A DNA stretch of 64,000 nucleotides from Branchiostoma floridae (Eukaryota; Chordata; Leptocardii; Amphioxiformes; Branchiostomatidae). Positions within the stretch are counted from its first letter, which is position 1. The number at the start of each line of letters is the position of its first letter. The stretch is taken from NCBI RefSeq assembly GCF_000003815.2, contig NC_049992.1:8989671-9053670 (forward strand), given 5' to 3'. Under the pieces are notes generated by a model that had not been told where the DNA came from, searched no databases, and worked only from the letters and a program-made list of their open reading frames with translations. A program made the translations under genes and the position numbers. This document shows positions 22,677 through 37,600 of the stretch, one piece after another.

Positions 22677-25600
22677 TCGGCAGCCCCCGGACCCCTGCCC
22701 GACGCTGTGAAAATTTCCTGGTGAGAACACTGTCAATGTTGCAGCGTAGAAGAACAAAACTGATAAAATGCGGTAAACAATGACAGAAAAAAAATGTGCC
22801 AGGCATAAAAAATCCTATTGGACAAAAATGATTTGTCTCGATTCTCAATTACAACAAATATTGAAACATTTTTTGTCTAAAACAATATCTAGACTTACTC
22901 AGCGACGGTTCCCTCCGTGTCTGCCGGTGGGTGCCCGTTGTGAGGAGAGATGGTGTCCGTACTGCTGTGGGACGCGCCGGAGTGGTCAAACTGGGAGTTA
23001 GGGGTGTGGTCCTGCTTGTGGTCATTGTGGAGGGGAGAGTTGTTGAACGAGTCTGTTCTGTTCAGCGCTGTGTGGAGGGACGGTCTGGAAAAGAGAGAAT
23101 AGTTTTACAAAACCACAAAAAAATGGTAACCACGACAAAACAGACAAAAATGAACAAGCAACGTTTTCCTCATCATAGCTATTCAAATAAAAAACTAAGC
23201 TCATCTCCTCCAATGGCACTTTAAAAATAACATCTGTTTCAATTTTTTTCTATTTCCAACAACATGTTTTAAAACACATCAAGCTTTGTAAGACAAATCA
23301 ATAAATAGTTGCCTACATGCAAGATCAAGAAAGGGTTTCATATGTTCTTCTAAGTTATCTAACCCACATGCTTTTAAATGTGGATCCAGCTACAAAAGAT
23401 GATCATGATATGCACATACATGTAGAGGGGGATTACGTGACATTCAACATTTTGTACTAGACATGCCAACAAACAGTTGCCCTGATGCAAGAAATGGTTT
23501 CATATGTTCTTATGAACCACAATGCTTTCAAATGTGTCTCCACCTACAAATGCACGTAGAAGGGGATAACATGAAATTTAATTCTAGTGGACTCACATTT
23601 TGGAGAGGTTGGCCTGAGTAGCACGGTACTGTTCCACCTGAGCTTTGGGGATCATCTGCATCAGTTCCAGGGACTCCTTAATCCGCATCAAGATCTCATA
23701 GTTCTCTCTGCCTCGTACCTGAGGGACACAAGACGACATTCAACGTCAACAGCAAGACAGTGAAGGAGTACAAGACTGGGGCAGGAATGGGATCTGCAGC
23801 AAGACCAGTTTAAGTACCGATTCACATACTGATGCTACTACCGCTGCAGCTAGGACAGCCTCATTACCCAGAAGAAGGGCATCTACTGGCTGTGGTTCAA
23901 GGTAAAGATTCAAGGAAAGATTAACCACTCTACATGTATCATGGAAGCTTATCTGTGTTGGTAGTAATCATAGTACAAAGCTAAACTTTCTTCCATTCCA
24001 ACACCAAAGTACACATGGATCAAATTTTCAACAACCACTGTCGACTTCTTCAGGATCAATACAGAAGGAGGCAACAGTGGTCATTCAAAATTTGATCCGT
24101 GTGTACTTTTGTATTGGAAGAAAGTTTAGAGTTGTACCATTCTATATATACTTTCACTGTTTTTTCTCACATCCCTTGCATTCACAAGGTAACACAAAAA
24201 TCACTTAAAGCTCTAGAGAAAAGAGAAAATGGAACAATTTAAAGTCTCTTCCTTTTACAGTTTGATACAAGTGTAGCACATACTTAACATTTTCATGCAA
24301 TAGTTCTGTGAATATTGACTCCAATTAAGGACATGGCTAACAAAACAACCAGATAGGTTAAGCAACTTCTGCTTGTGAAATATTTTCCAGTATCATCCCT
24401 TTCCTTTCAGACTTTGGACCTATAAAAACTTGAAAGATATTTTATCATCCATTGTTACTTTACATCTACAGTTTTGTTAACCTACCGGTACATAGTAGAC
24501 ATTGTCGTCGTGTGTCTTTCTCTTCTTACTGCCCAGGGTAGTGATGGTGAAGCCTTGAGACATCCTTTTCACACCTGAAGGAATAAAAGAGTTCAGGTCA
24601 GTGTCAAAATACAAGGTACAAGTTCTAAAAACCTTGTGACTAGAAATGCAAAATAATTAGGGTACTTGTCAAAGTACAGTTCATCTATCAATGGCGAGTC
24701 ATAAAATTGTGTGTGTGCTGACATAATACTAAAGCATACATTAACCCACAAACTAGATCAAATCTGTGTCAAAATATGATTGTTAACATTTAAGTTATCA
24801 TTTAGTCTCATGACAGTGAGTCTAAAAATCATGTTGCGTGACTTAACACTACAGCATATGTTTAACCCACCTTTCTTGTTCTTGACGGGTGTGGACTCGG
24901 ACGACTGGTTCCCGTGAGTCTTGTTGAACGATCTCTCCTCTGTCTTCCGGTCTCTCCCAGGACAGGCACAGATCCGCACCTCCACAACACGGCGCCCCAA
25001 CACCTGGCCCTGGCTGGGGTTTGGAAAAAAGAAATGATGACAATTTTAGCAAATGGTTTGGGCATTGTCAGGTTGTTGGGAAAATAATATATCAGGGATA
25101 AAATGCCTGAACTGAGTCATTGCAACTAATGCTAGATTGTACTGTTACCAACAGCAGTACCGCAGCACCAGACAGGGGGCAGTACTGTGCAGCAAAATTA
25201 TTTCCTGTAAAACCAGTATTGGCTGCTAGGTGTCTCTACTACACACCAATACTGAACAAAGTTTAATGCTGATCTATGGTATGTGCCATATGAACTATAT
25301 GTTTCTCTATCATCAAATGAAAAAGCCTAAAAAACAAGACTGACATTTTGACTCCGCACTTTCACAAATTTTACACTTTGTATTCTACACTTAGTATTCT
25401 TTCATCAAAATGACATCATACATCGTAGAAAAAAGTTACCAAACAATGTCAGAAGACTTGAAGAGTATTTGTTTACTCCTGATCAGCAGACACATTTACT
25501 TCAACCTTATAGTAGGAGTAATAGGATCCACTATTTGATTAAACTGCTGCTGGGGTCCCTGACATGGGTGTAGACAGCAGTCGGCTAGTCTTCACACTGT

Positions 25601-28600
25601 GCTTCCATGCGGCTCTGTTCAGCGGGCTCACACTAGTTAGGGACCGTACGATATTTATCGGGGGGGGAGGGCTGGTGCGTTGGAAGTCCGATCAAAAAAT
25701 TTTTTCATGGCCCTCCCCCCCATCTCAAAAAAATTTAACGTGACCCTCCCCCTCCACCCCAAAAAAATCAACATGGCCCTCCCCCCCACAGGAATCATTA
25801 AAAGGGTAGAAAAACAACCGATAAAAACAGCCTTAAAGTAATATAGACGTCAGGGCACAAGGGCGCCCGGCGTCCACCTGGTATAGCCAGTGTTCTTGCC
25901 AGGATTTTTTCACAGCGTCGGGGCAGGGGTCCGGGGGCATGCTCCCCCGGGAAAATGTGGATTTTCAAACCCTCTAAAACAGAATTTCCTGCAATTTGAG
26001 AGGAAAATTATGCCCTTGAGATTGGATGCCGTTTGCCTTTTTCTACTCCCGTTATTCAGTAATCGACGTCCGCCCTTTCCTCAAAAATACGTTATAAAAA
26101 AATAACTATAAGCACGGGGAATCAGCCGTCCGTGATTTGTCCAGTCATGTCTATATGAAAATTTTGGGTTTTTGATGCTTCCAAACAGGGCTCTAGCCAG
26201 TGAGTTTGTCAGCCCATGGAAAAATCCTGCCAATTTTCTTCCGGCATTGACTGAGTAAAAAATGTCTACCTCGTGCGATCGATGGTGCGTCCTCCCGCAT
26301 CAAATACTAGTAGTTTTTCCAGAGGATAGAATAACAACGCCATCACACCTTTTTTTCTATTTTGCCCGATGATTTTACTCAAATTAATTAAATTGGTCGG
26401 GTTTTACACGGGCAGGCCGCGCCGTCATTTTCCAGGAGCGTGCGTTCGTTTCCTGCGACCTCAGGTAACCCCGTTTTCGGCGTGAAATATTTGGCTGGAT
26501 TTCTTTTTTTACATAGACCAAGAACGTTATACAAATGTACATTATACGAAGGAGGTCGATCTGCTGCGTCTTTGGCAGTGATCAGTGCCGGTGTAGCCTT
26601 GAAGGAGTAGCCAGAAAAGACGTCCCAACGTGCTGGGCGCTGCGATCGATCGACCGTCCGTCTGGGGAGGGGGGCGTGCCGCGCCATGTGCCACGGAGTG
26701 CACAGCCGACGTCGACTCGATCGACGCTTGACAACAATATTGCGGCCCCTTTTCAGCCGCAAATTTTGCCCTTTTGAAACAACAGAAATGTTGTAAATAA
26801 AAAAAAAAGTTTATAGCTTTGGATTCTTCGCATAATTACCGCGCACCGCGCGTAGTTGGGGAAACTTTAATACTAGTAGTAAATTGTTGGGGAAGAAACT
26901 TGCCAGACGACACGGGCGGCTACCAATATATCTAAAACGTGCCGCGCTCCGCCCATGCCCCAGTATAAATTGTAAAGGTAGGATTCCTTCTTATAAAGAT
27001 AGTTTTTAAAAAGATTCCACACGGGTGGTACAGGTCAGCCTTTCTTTCAGATTTTTTATGGACACACTCACCCGAGCCGAGTGCGTCCTTCCCGAAAAAA
27101 TTAGTCCCAAGACGGAATGACGTATGTCTGGCGGGAACGCTGGTCCAGGGCAGTGCCACTTTTGGGGGGACTTTATAGGGGGGCTTTGCCCCCCTGAAGC
27201 TCTTGCATTTTAGGCTATTCAGAAGGCTTATTTTATCAGTTTTAGGGCCATGTCAAAATATCAAAACAAAAATAGTATAAACTATTCTTTCAAAAAAATT
27301 AACATGGCCCTCCCCCTATCTTAAAAAAAATTAACATGGCCCTCCCCCCACCTCAAAAAAAATTAACATGGCCCTCCCCCCCCAACGCACCAGCCCTCCC
27401 CCCCTGATAAATATCGTACAGTCCCTTAGACCGCACATTTGTGGATGGAACAGGGCAAAGCCTTAGTAGAGGACAGATTCTAAACTCACCTGTTCTCCAG
27501 AGTGAAGATGACCTGTGTAGGCCTCCTGTTCAGCCCTCCCACACACGAGGAGAAGCACATGAAGTTGTACAGGACAGTGTTGTACTCTGTACCAGCTGTA
27601 AAGGGTACAAGTCAATTTCAAGTTTAAACATTTAGGAAATATCATTTGCTGACCCATTACAAAATTTGAAGCACGATCCTCTGGATGTATTCTGTTAACA
27701 AGCCATTTCTTATCCAAAGACACATAGAACTAAAAACTATTTCTTTTAAATTATATATTTTGTGAAATCATCAGTACAATTCTACTTCAACTCTAACTAA
27801 CATTCTTGTATCTTCTAATAGCATTTTAAGATGTCTTAGTCTGTGTAACACAAATTCTGCTGTCTTAGGGCTGTAACTGGTCCCTCTCAACAGAGCAGAG
27901 GATGGACGTTGGGTGGCCTGAAGATATTTGTAGCCCATAAGAATTCTTCTCATACAATTACATTTTGATTGCAATTTCTCAGCACACAAATGTTCACAAC
28001 CACAAACTTTTCCCCCTTACCCTGTGGGCTCTCGTACATAATGGTGACACTCTGCCTGTGTGTGTGTGGGTCCTCCCAGTACTGAGCATTCGGGTTTCCT
28101 TCCACACGGATCAGGTGAGAAGGAGCAGGGTGGTCTAGTAAGGAAACAAAATGATTCCAGTTATAAACAACACAACATCCACATGCACAAACACTTAACC
28201 TCGATGAAGGTTAGACATCCAGATACGCCAAAAACAGTTACTCAAGCAACTGGATATGATTTTGGTGGCCCATCACAAAATCAAATCCAGTTGCTTGAGT
28301 ACATGTGTAACTGCTTGTTGGCACAACACTTTACATATTCTGTACAGACATGAATGGCAGGTTAAGTATTCGACTCAATAAATGTTAATAAGACAGTCAT
28401 ATTTGTGTTTTTTGTCTTCCTGTATCATGCAATCCTACTTGACATTTCTAAAGTTAAGGTTTTGATATTAGGCAAGATTCTATATTGTAAGTTATTCACA
28501 AATACATGAACTAAGAAAATAACTCTTTTTACTTAGAATATAGTTTATAATTTTGCTTCAGTGTAGAAAATGACAAAAGCATTGAGTAGAAATAACTGAC

Positions 28601-31600
28601 ATTTCTGATGAAAGGATGCTCCACTTGTTGACAGATAAGTTTCACAATTTTACATGATACCAGCTCTATTGCACACAACAATGAACACAACCACCAAAGG
28701 CATTGTAACAACCACTCACCATTGAACTCCTTCGCAGCGGTGTGGTTGTGGCAGCGGCGCACTACCTCCGTCACGTGCTCAGGTTTCTTGTACAGCGGCA
28801 TGGCGCGGATGAAACAACCGTGAGGAACGGGAAGCCTGGTCTTGAACTTGACCGGACAGGTCAGCGCCATTCTGACGTACAGCTTGTTCAGGACTTCTGA
28901 GTACTGTAACAGAAAAAAGTGAAACACTACTTCTTGCTATCCAATACTTCATTTACAAGTACACATTCTCATCTTTCACTACATAAAAGGCACAATATAC
29001 ATGAAAAATACAGAATAAAAGGAAACCATACATATCAACTGCAACTGTTGACAAAAGGCTATATCATTACTAGCTCAAAAGACATTTATTTACATTTCTA
29101 CTTTTGTTTGAGATTTTTTTTTGGTAGTATCTTTTAAGGTTCAACGATTCCAAACTACATTTGAACCCAGGGAAGAGACCTTTGTTGTCAGCTCTGATGC
29201 GAAGCCACAAAATCAAGAAAATAACGACACCGATTGTTATGACTGAGAAACAGTAGTACTTACTGTCCAGGTGGCACTCTTCGCTGTGTTGGTCTGTTGT
29301 GGTCCGAAGGAAAACTCGAATCCCAGTGGGCCAGAGTAGTCAGTACTGTAGGGTAAACATTAGAATATTGACCTATTTACTTCTATAGTAATATTTATAA
29401 CATATCCAAAAGGAAGTGTACACATAATCTTTTTAATGCCAAAACATTGTCAACAAGTAAAGGTGTCTAAAAAAGACACCTATAGGCGACGCATTTTAAT
29501 GTTACTGACCCGCCCCGGGGTGTATATGGTGAGCTTGAGGGGGGGGGGGGGTATCTTGTTTGTGCGGGGTTGGTTCCTTGGGGGGGGGGGGGGAGCAAAA
29601 ATGGCGAAAATTAAGGAGGGGCGAAAATATTCTGAACTTCTGATACTATTACACAGGCAATTTTCTTATTATGACATTATCTTTGACTTTGGTTATAGTC
29701 CGAATTGTCAGTCGATCGATCCTTCAATCGATTGCAACACGTGCAAACAAGATCTAAAACAGTACATGTACAAAACTTCAAGACTTGTATCATGAACTTC
29801 CCATAACAATAATAGAGAGATTTAAAGCATTAAAAATTAAGGACTTAAATTGCTACTGCAACTGACGGCTTCAATCTATATATGGTTTCATTCGGTCAAT
29901 ATTGACCATGGCAAAATCCTAATTGATATCAGCCCTACAGCGTCGACTGTGGCTAAACAGCCCTATACGAGCATTACATTCTCTGCCACATAGGGCACAT
30001 CTGCAAGCTGACTCGGGTCTGTTGTAGAGTTCTTTTCGCAGGATCCGCTTTTCTTCAGCCATACGCATCAGTCTGGTTTCTTCTGATTTCTCATCAAGAA
30101 GATAACCATAACAATAATGTAGAATTCCAAAGAATTAAAGATTAAGGACTATGTGACATTATCTGACCGGTTCGGTCCATAAGAAGACGGATTATAGGAT
30201 GCACAATATACAAGGTAATTACGTCCATAATCTTCTGTCTTTCCTCAATATAAACGAGGGACATGATAATAAAAAGTGTAGATCATCTTCAACAGTATGT
30301 TTGTACATAGTATTATTAGTACAGAGAAAAATATGGTTAATGTAGTTCTGAGCCTTCGTAGTTTTCAGGTCACGCTTCCGCATACCAAATGCATGCCCGA
30401 TGGTACACCCTTGGGAAGGAGGCCCAAAGATCACGCCCCCCCCCAAAAAAAAAACCCTGAAACACCTGCTTTTCCCCTCCAGCTAAAATCGAACAGTCAC
30501 GAGCCACCTCAAGTCCTGGTAAATAGCTAGAAGTGGCTTACGATGCACGTGAGGACAAAGCCGAAAACAAATGTCTACATGAACAACAGCGGGTGGAGCC
30601 AACAGGATCTACGTTTGATGATTTGATACCACCTTCAGCCAGACAGAACCTGGCTGACACATATGTTACATGTACTATGCAGTCTATACTATCCAGGTAT
30701 GCACAATTGTGTACATAAGCCTAACCATGTCTTACTCCACAGATAGGGTAATTACAGACGGAAGCATGCGCTATACTACATCATATTTCATACATCATAC
30801 TATCACATACAAGAGTAGCTCTCAGAGCATTGGCAGCGTCTTGGGCAGTTCAAACTTGGCGCTCTACCAATTACTCATAGCTCTTCTCCCCAGTCATTGG
30901 TCAATGCTACATTCAAATGAACTTCCATATATGGTGTAGTCACGTGTCCTATTCCTAAAATAGCCTAGTTACCTAGTAACATAAACATATGGTACAAATT
31001 CTCTACACGCCTTTTATCTTATCTGTCTCGGTCTGTCCGGCAAAGTAAAAAGAATAGACTGGACATATTTTTTGAACGTGTTCGCCTTTTTCTTAGGCAT
31101 TTTGGCATCAACAAAACTGGTACCTGTGAACTTGCTAATAAGGCTACCTAAGAATGATCATGAATGTCTTATGTTACGGTCACATTTCCCAACCGGAAGT
31201 TACCGGAATAAAAAAAAAATAAAGCTACATTTATGAAGGATAGACATCCAAATTAAAAAGTAAAGCTGTTTATGGTCGTTTATCAGTTCACAAATTATGG
31301 CCACTACTTATTTTCTTTGCATTTTGTGTGTTTTAGGCCCTCTACATACTTTTTATTTGTTCACGAGAGCTGCCCAATCGGACCCCGGGTTGGAACTGTT
31401 ACCGTAAAACTACCCCCAGCTTGAGGAGCGAAAGTTGCCTGGTCGGTTCCCGTTTGGAAATGTGACCGTAACATTACCCTTATTTTTGAGGAGCTGTTGA
31501 AGATCTTGTTTGAGAGATTTATTAACAGCTAGCAATCTTGCTGCACGGGCTGAATTAGGGAGGTACCCCTTACACTTGGAGGCCTCCCTAAACGCCATTA

Positions 31601-34600
31601 AGTTTTTCACTAGAGTCTGCTTGAATGTGCCGGCTGATAGTCTCCAGGCAGACGCACTTTTATGTCAATTAGAATTAGACTCTTTAGGTAGTAAATGTTG
31701 GGCTTCCGGTGTGCGGAAAACTTTAGAAGAATGCGGTTATGCCTTTGTTTGGCATTCTCCACACTCAATTGTTTCAAAAGTGCCCTCAATCATCTCTGCT
31801 ATTCAACAACGTTTAAAGGACATCTACTTTCAAACATTTCTATGCGAAATTCATAATGACAACAAGGGCAAATGCGCAAAGAACAAATTACGCTCATACA
31901 GACTGTTCAAATCCACCTATAACGAAGAAGAGTATCTTAAGATTCCGAACGAACGACAAAGATCTATTATCACCAAACTACGAATCAGCTGCCACAAACT
32001 CCGTGTTGAAACAGGGAGGCACAACCGCACACTTCTGGAGCAAAGAGTCTGTCAGTTCTGTAACCTGAACAAGATCGAAGATGAATCTCACTTTCTATTA
32101 GATTGTAGTTTATATAGTAACGATAGAAGTATTCTTTTTAGCCATATTATAGGAAAGTTCCCTCGCTTTGAATATATGTCTAGTGTTGAAAAATTCATTT
32201 TTCTTATGAGCTTTGATCAAACGACATTATACAAACACATCTCAAGCTACATGTTTAACATAACTAAGAAACGAGAAGAAGCCGAACAAATGTATTAGAA
32301 TAGTTTTAGAATTTATGTTTTAGATTAGTCTTAGAAACCATGTTTACTGCATTACTACCCTTTGTATCTATATGCCTGTACTTAGCCCGATAGGGCATGA
32401 ATGTGCAATAAAGGCTATTACATTACATTGAAATTAATTCTTTTGGCAAATCTTTTATCCAATATTGTGTTGACCCTTTCACCTCACTTAGTATTAGGCC
32501 ACAATAAGTAGCTATTGTGGATGACATCAGCGCGAATACAATGTTTTGAATGGAATGAATGAGAGCCGATCTAAGTGACAAAAATTTTACTCATTGTGGC
32601 GCCCCTTTGTAATCAGTCCATCTGCATAATTCATCTCAGTTCGGGTAACGATGTTAGCCAGACCATGGCCACATGGGGTCGGCGTCATTGTCTTGGTGAT
32701 GTCGGAATTTCTTAGTAATCGGTGACATCCCTAATTGATCTGAGCCGAAATGCCGCCGTGCTAATCAATGCCAAAAACATCCCTTTGTTTATTACCGACA
32801 GAACTCCGTATGTGGCCCGGCCGCTGGCACGGCAAGGTGCCACGGTACCGCTAAAGCGGTCATTACAGCAGCGCATCTCGTGGCGTATGCATCGCAGACT
32901 TTTCGCTCTAAAATTTCTCGAGTTTTCGCTTAAGTCTTTCCTCTAACCTTGTCGGACGATTTGAACACGCTTGTCTCTAGTTTCATCTTGCTGGCCAAGC
33001 CACCACGTATACGCCCCGTCGGCGGAAACCGCTTCCCGTTCAGCGGAGCCAGCGCGCCAAGACCCCGTAAACGTCGGCCCGTCCCTGGAGCCAGTCAGCT
33101 AGGTCTCCGTCGGTTCATTCCTCGGTACCGGTCAATCACGTCCCCGTTCCGGTGTCTCCCTACAGAGCCCTTGCGAGGCCCTGAACATAGGACACAACTT
33201 TCGCGGTCTCAAGCCGGATTTCCTCCGAACTTGTTCGTACGTACCCGGCGGCATTGCTTGGACAGTGCTTTGACAACGTACTCCCAGACTGTTGACTTCC
33301 TGACCCTTCTTGACCCGTCTTCAGCTTAGAGAGGCGAACATCCGGTCAACACCGATCAACTAGCCGAACCTTTCTTCAGTGACCGAACTCAACTCCACGG
33401 TGAGCTGCCATATTGTTGTATCTTGTTACAAACTTGTCCTTCTGATACTTCAACTACGAACATTGCCATTACCAGACACTCTTTTGTATCCCGACAGAAG
33501 TCATTTGTTCGGCGTCGTACTATGACAGCCTCCGACGAGCAATTTGTCCTAATTTTTGGGTATCTATTACGTAGACATTCAGTTTCATGGCGTGCCGGGT
33601 TGCACCATCCCAAAATATTACGCTAGTGTGCTTCCTATTCTGCAGCAAACCAGTCCTCACATTGTGTACGTAGAGCTAGGGCACAACGATATATGTAGAC
33701 GCCAATGGGCTCCAGAAACCATAGCTCGTGATTTAGTAGCTTTGGCACGCAAAATCTCTGAAATCCATTCAGTTCGACAGGCGATTCTAGTTGAACCAAT
33801 CTGGCGATTGAAATCCCCCTGTAACATGCCGGACTTCCACTCACGCATCCATGATTTCCGTACCGAGTTTCGCCCCCTCGTCGACGCTACCCCATCCGTT
33901 CACAGATGGTACCACGCAAAGCTGTGGCAGAAAAACCCTAACTATTTCGTTTCTGAACGGTATTTTTCTGAGCCATTCTCTTCAAATTGTTCCTAATTGA
34001 AGGCTTGTTTTGTTAACTTTTTTTCAATTGCTTCAATCGCCAGTTGGCTTCACATTTGGTGTATTTTTAGCCCCGGACAGAAATGTTCCAGTCAACATGA
34101 CGACGACCTTGGACTGTTGGACTTCAAAAGAAACATGGACTGGTTCGACTGACATGGACTTGCAAAATGGAGACAAATGGCCGCATGCTGAGGATTCGAG
34201 TAACTAATCGCCTATGAGATTATGTATGAATTTCTCCTCAGGTGAGTATGCCCGTTGTGCTGCTCTGGTTTAAGTCGACTTAGTTATGTTTAGTTAAGTT
34301 AAGTGAAAGGTTATGTTGAACGGCAAGACAACGACCTTAGTGATCTGACAGGAAATTTGTGGATTCTTGTGTCTGGCTCCCAGTCATTTGCTCTGCATAC
34401 GTCCCCAGACTTGCGTCCTTGTCTAAAACTTCTGTGATGCCCACTCAACAGTCCTGTCATTTATGTTATGGTTTATAACATTGCGTGCGTGTGTGTGTGT
34501 GTGTGTTCTCCCTCGATCCATTTACAGGCCGACCATACTTAACAAGAGCAATGATGACGATGTTCACTTGGACTCCACAACACCGCCACGCCACACACTG

Positions 34601-37600
34601 TGACTCTTTTTTCTTTATTTGTGATATCTCAACATCAGCTCCTACAACATATCTTTAATAGCTGTGACGAGCACCCAAATAAACGTGCAACGACGATGAC
34701 AAAGTTATGGGTGACTTTGGAATAAACCATTAGTGTCAGTATCAGTATATTCGTATAGTATATAAAACGGGCGATGTCATTTTTGTGTTCTCTCTCGATC
34801 CCAACAGACTAACCATACAGGACAAGAGCGACAACGACGAGATGTTCCTGACACCCATACCTGTGTCCATCAGGACGAAACAGTTCCATCACAAAGTCAG
34901 TCGGGTCCTTCCACTGCAAGTCACTGAGACGAGCTGTATCGCTGGAGGAGCCGGAATAGACGTCTGTGCACCTTATAAAGTCGGGAAGGAGCTACACATC
35001 ACCCAGAACCGCACCGTCCACAGAAGGAAGACAACGAGAGGGCTAAGAAATGCCAGAACAGTAGCAGATCTGGAGCAGCAAATCGATTGCACTGCCACAA
35101 CCACAGAAAACCTAAAACTAGTTAGATAATTCACGGGCTGGTTTTGACTGATTTATACCATGAATATGTATATATAATGTGTAACGTTATATATTATAAT
35201 AGTGGATTTTATATGTACAACAAAGAACCGTACATAATTTTCCCACAGCGACGACGGACCTAATCAAACCGGAGGTGTATGTACTAATGAAGAAAACCAA
35301 CATAAGAATATGCAGAAGTGGCCATCGATCGCTGGGAGGAGCTAGAAGATACATTTGTGCGGCTTGAAAATTCTGAACAGAGGGGAGCCACACAACATCC
35401 AGAACAGCGCCATCTACAGAAGGAGGGCAACATGAGGGAAGTAGAGGCCAGTAGCAGAGCCAAGACGTACAGCCGATAGATTGCGATCATACTTGTACAT
35501 GTATAGATAACCTGACATGACACCAGTTATAGAATTCACGGATTGACTGATTGATTGACTGTTTATATCACGAATATGTATTTTAGTGTATACATTGTAG
35601 TAGTTGATTTTATATGTATATGAATGGACCGTAGATGAAATAACCGTTGTTTTGTGGTGTGACAAGACCTGTCTGTTTGATACGCCAAAATGTGCCCACC
35701 AGATATATTGTATTTGTATGACAGAGAGTCAGAGAGTATAGTTCAGAAGAGAAAGAGAGATCCGCAGCTAAGAACGAAGTTAGCGAGGCCAGCATTACTA
35801 GTATATAGTAACGTCAAACCATCTTAACAGTCTCCCGTGCCCAGTGTACGGAAAACCTTGTCTCTGCGTCCTTCCTTTATTCTAGCTATGCTAGTCTTCA
35901 AAGCAGAATCTAAACAACTTGAAACCCATTGGTTTCATGGCTTGTTTGAAACATGTGACTTATTAACTTTTCAAAATCAGGCTTTACGTAACCTGTATCT
36001 ATATAGCCGGTATAACCTGGTATAACAGTCCTTCGGCGTAACACACCAGCTTCAATTCAAAACGACAACCACCTGAAAGCGCAACATTTCATATTTCATA
36101 AAAAGATATCGACAAAAATCTGTGACACATTGGTCTTCTATATTTTTTTGACCTCGTGAAGCATATTATCCCACCTTATAAAAGCAAAGCTCAGAAGATA
36201 TTGGCAAAAGTTGTGCTATATTGGTCTTGTCTTCTTTAAAACATCTTATTTTTCTACCACTCAAAATCAGGCTCTCTATGACTCCGAACGATAACCAATT
36301 GACAGCATTTCATTCTATATTGTAAAAAGCACAGGCTTATAAAAGACATAACGGCAAAAAGCTGGGACATATTGGTTGCCATTGCAAATTCATAAAGCAT
36401 GCGAAACATCGTAATAATCTATGTGTACGGCTTATGATATGCAAGGAGCGCAGTCACTTCCGGCTATGTGAAAAGACCGTTCCCTTAAATCATTGATCCT
36501 GAAAACAAAGAATGCCTCAACAAAGGAAGAATAACAGCTAGAATAGTCTTCAATGACCACTGTATGGACGACACCCCTGTGGTTTAGCCAAAAATCAATT
36601 CCCAAGGGAATGCATTCGTGGAATTTTCAAAATTCTTTCAAAGCGATCGTAATACTGTAGAAAATGCCTCCGCCCCCGAGGCGTCGCCAAAAAGAGAACA
36701 GAAAAGGAAATTGGCAGTGACCCTGAAGTTACAAGCATTAATGTGGCCAGAAAGATCATTTATCTGAAATGTATCATTTACATGCTTTTATACTATAACC
36801 ATTTGTATAGTGTTCTCCTACCTACATTGGGCTACAAATAAATAAATGGAACTTACTTGGATGGGATCTGTCCAACTGGGGATTGTACAGGATACATTGG
36901 GGGTGGAGTGGTGTTCTGTGTAGGAAAGGGGAAATCATTAACGTTACAATAGGGGAGCTGTTATACCGTCAAAAGAATGCGAATATCGATCAAAACTATG
37001 TTTCACATGCGAACACCTACTCAGTGGTGCTGATATCGGAAAAATTCTTAGCGGGGGTAGAGAGAACGCACCCTGTGCGGTCACACTGTTTACTAAAGGA
37101 GGACTCAAGGTTTTGATGTGGGCAAAAGTTTGAACCAATTGATTTTGCAACACCTGTCATTGTTCTCAGATGATCACGTTCACAAGGGGCTTCCATTGTT
37201 TTCCACCGTAAAATCAATATGTGACTGACGGTAACAGTGTGAATCTAGTGAGATATTATCAATAACTTATCATAACAACTTTTCCAGAAGTTATTCACAG
37301 CTGTAACAATATGGAGTATTGATTCATAATATTCAACGCACCGCCAAATTTTTTCACGCTGACAACAAGACTATGACAATGATATTTGCCATCAGGAGAG
37401 TTAGTACTGATTGCATGTGATCTGTACTGCTGTATATCAACATCAATAGCACAGCAGCCCTAAATTCTGCTACTTCCCCATAAAGTAAAAGCTAGGTCTT
37501 CAAAGGAGGTTAGACCAATGCAATTTTGCAGAGAGTGTCTGCCTTTTAGAAATACAAGGAGAAAAGGTACGTCAATGAAGGTTAGACATCCAGGTAATTA

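Larger units (their letters stand above)
29346..36856 (-). other. p63-like intron 4 (7.5 kb), a nest of mobile DNA
   Basis: This intron precedes the first DNA-binding-domain exon. It holds two LINE fragments, an SGNH-hydrolase remnant and two diverged tandem repeats, listed separately. 29541-29595 has two runs of 12-13 G. No exon of the host gene was found inside. Confidence 0.7.

Noticed and set aside
26388-26762. 124-codon basic frame on the minus strand
   Set aside because: It lies in the GC-rich interior of a nested transposon, where long open frames are expected by composition. No transposase motif was seen.
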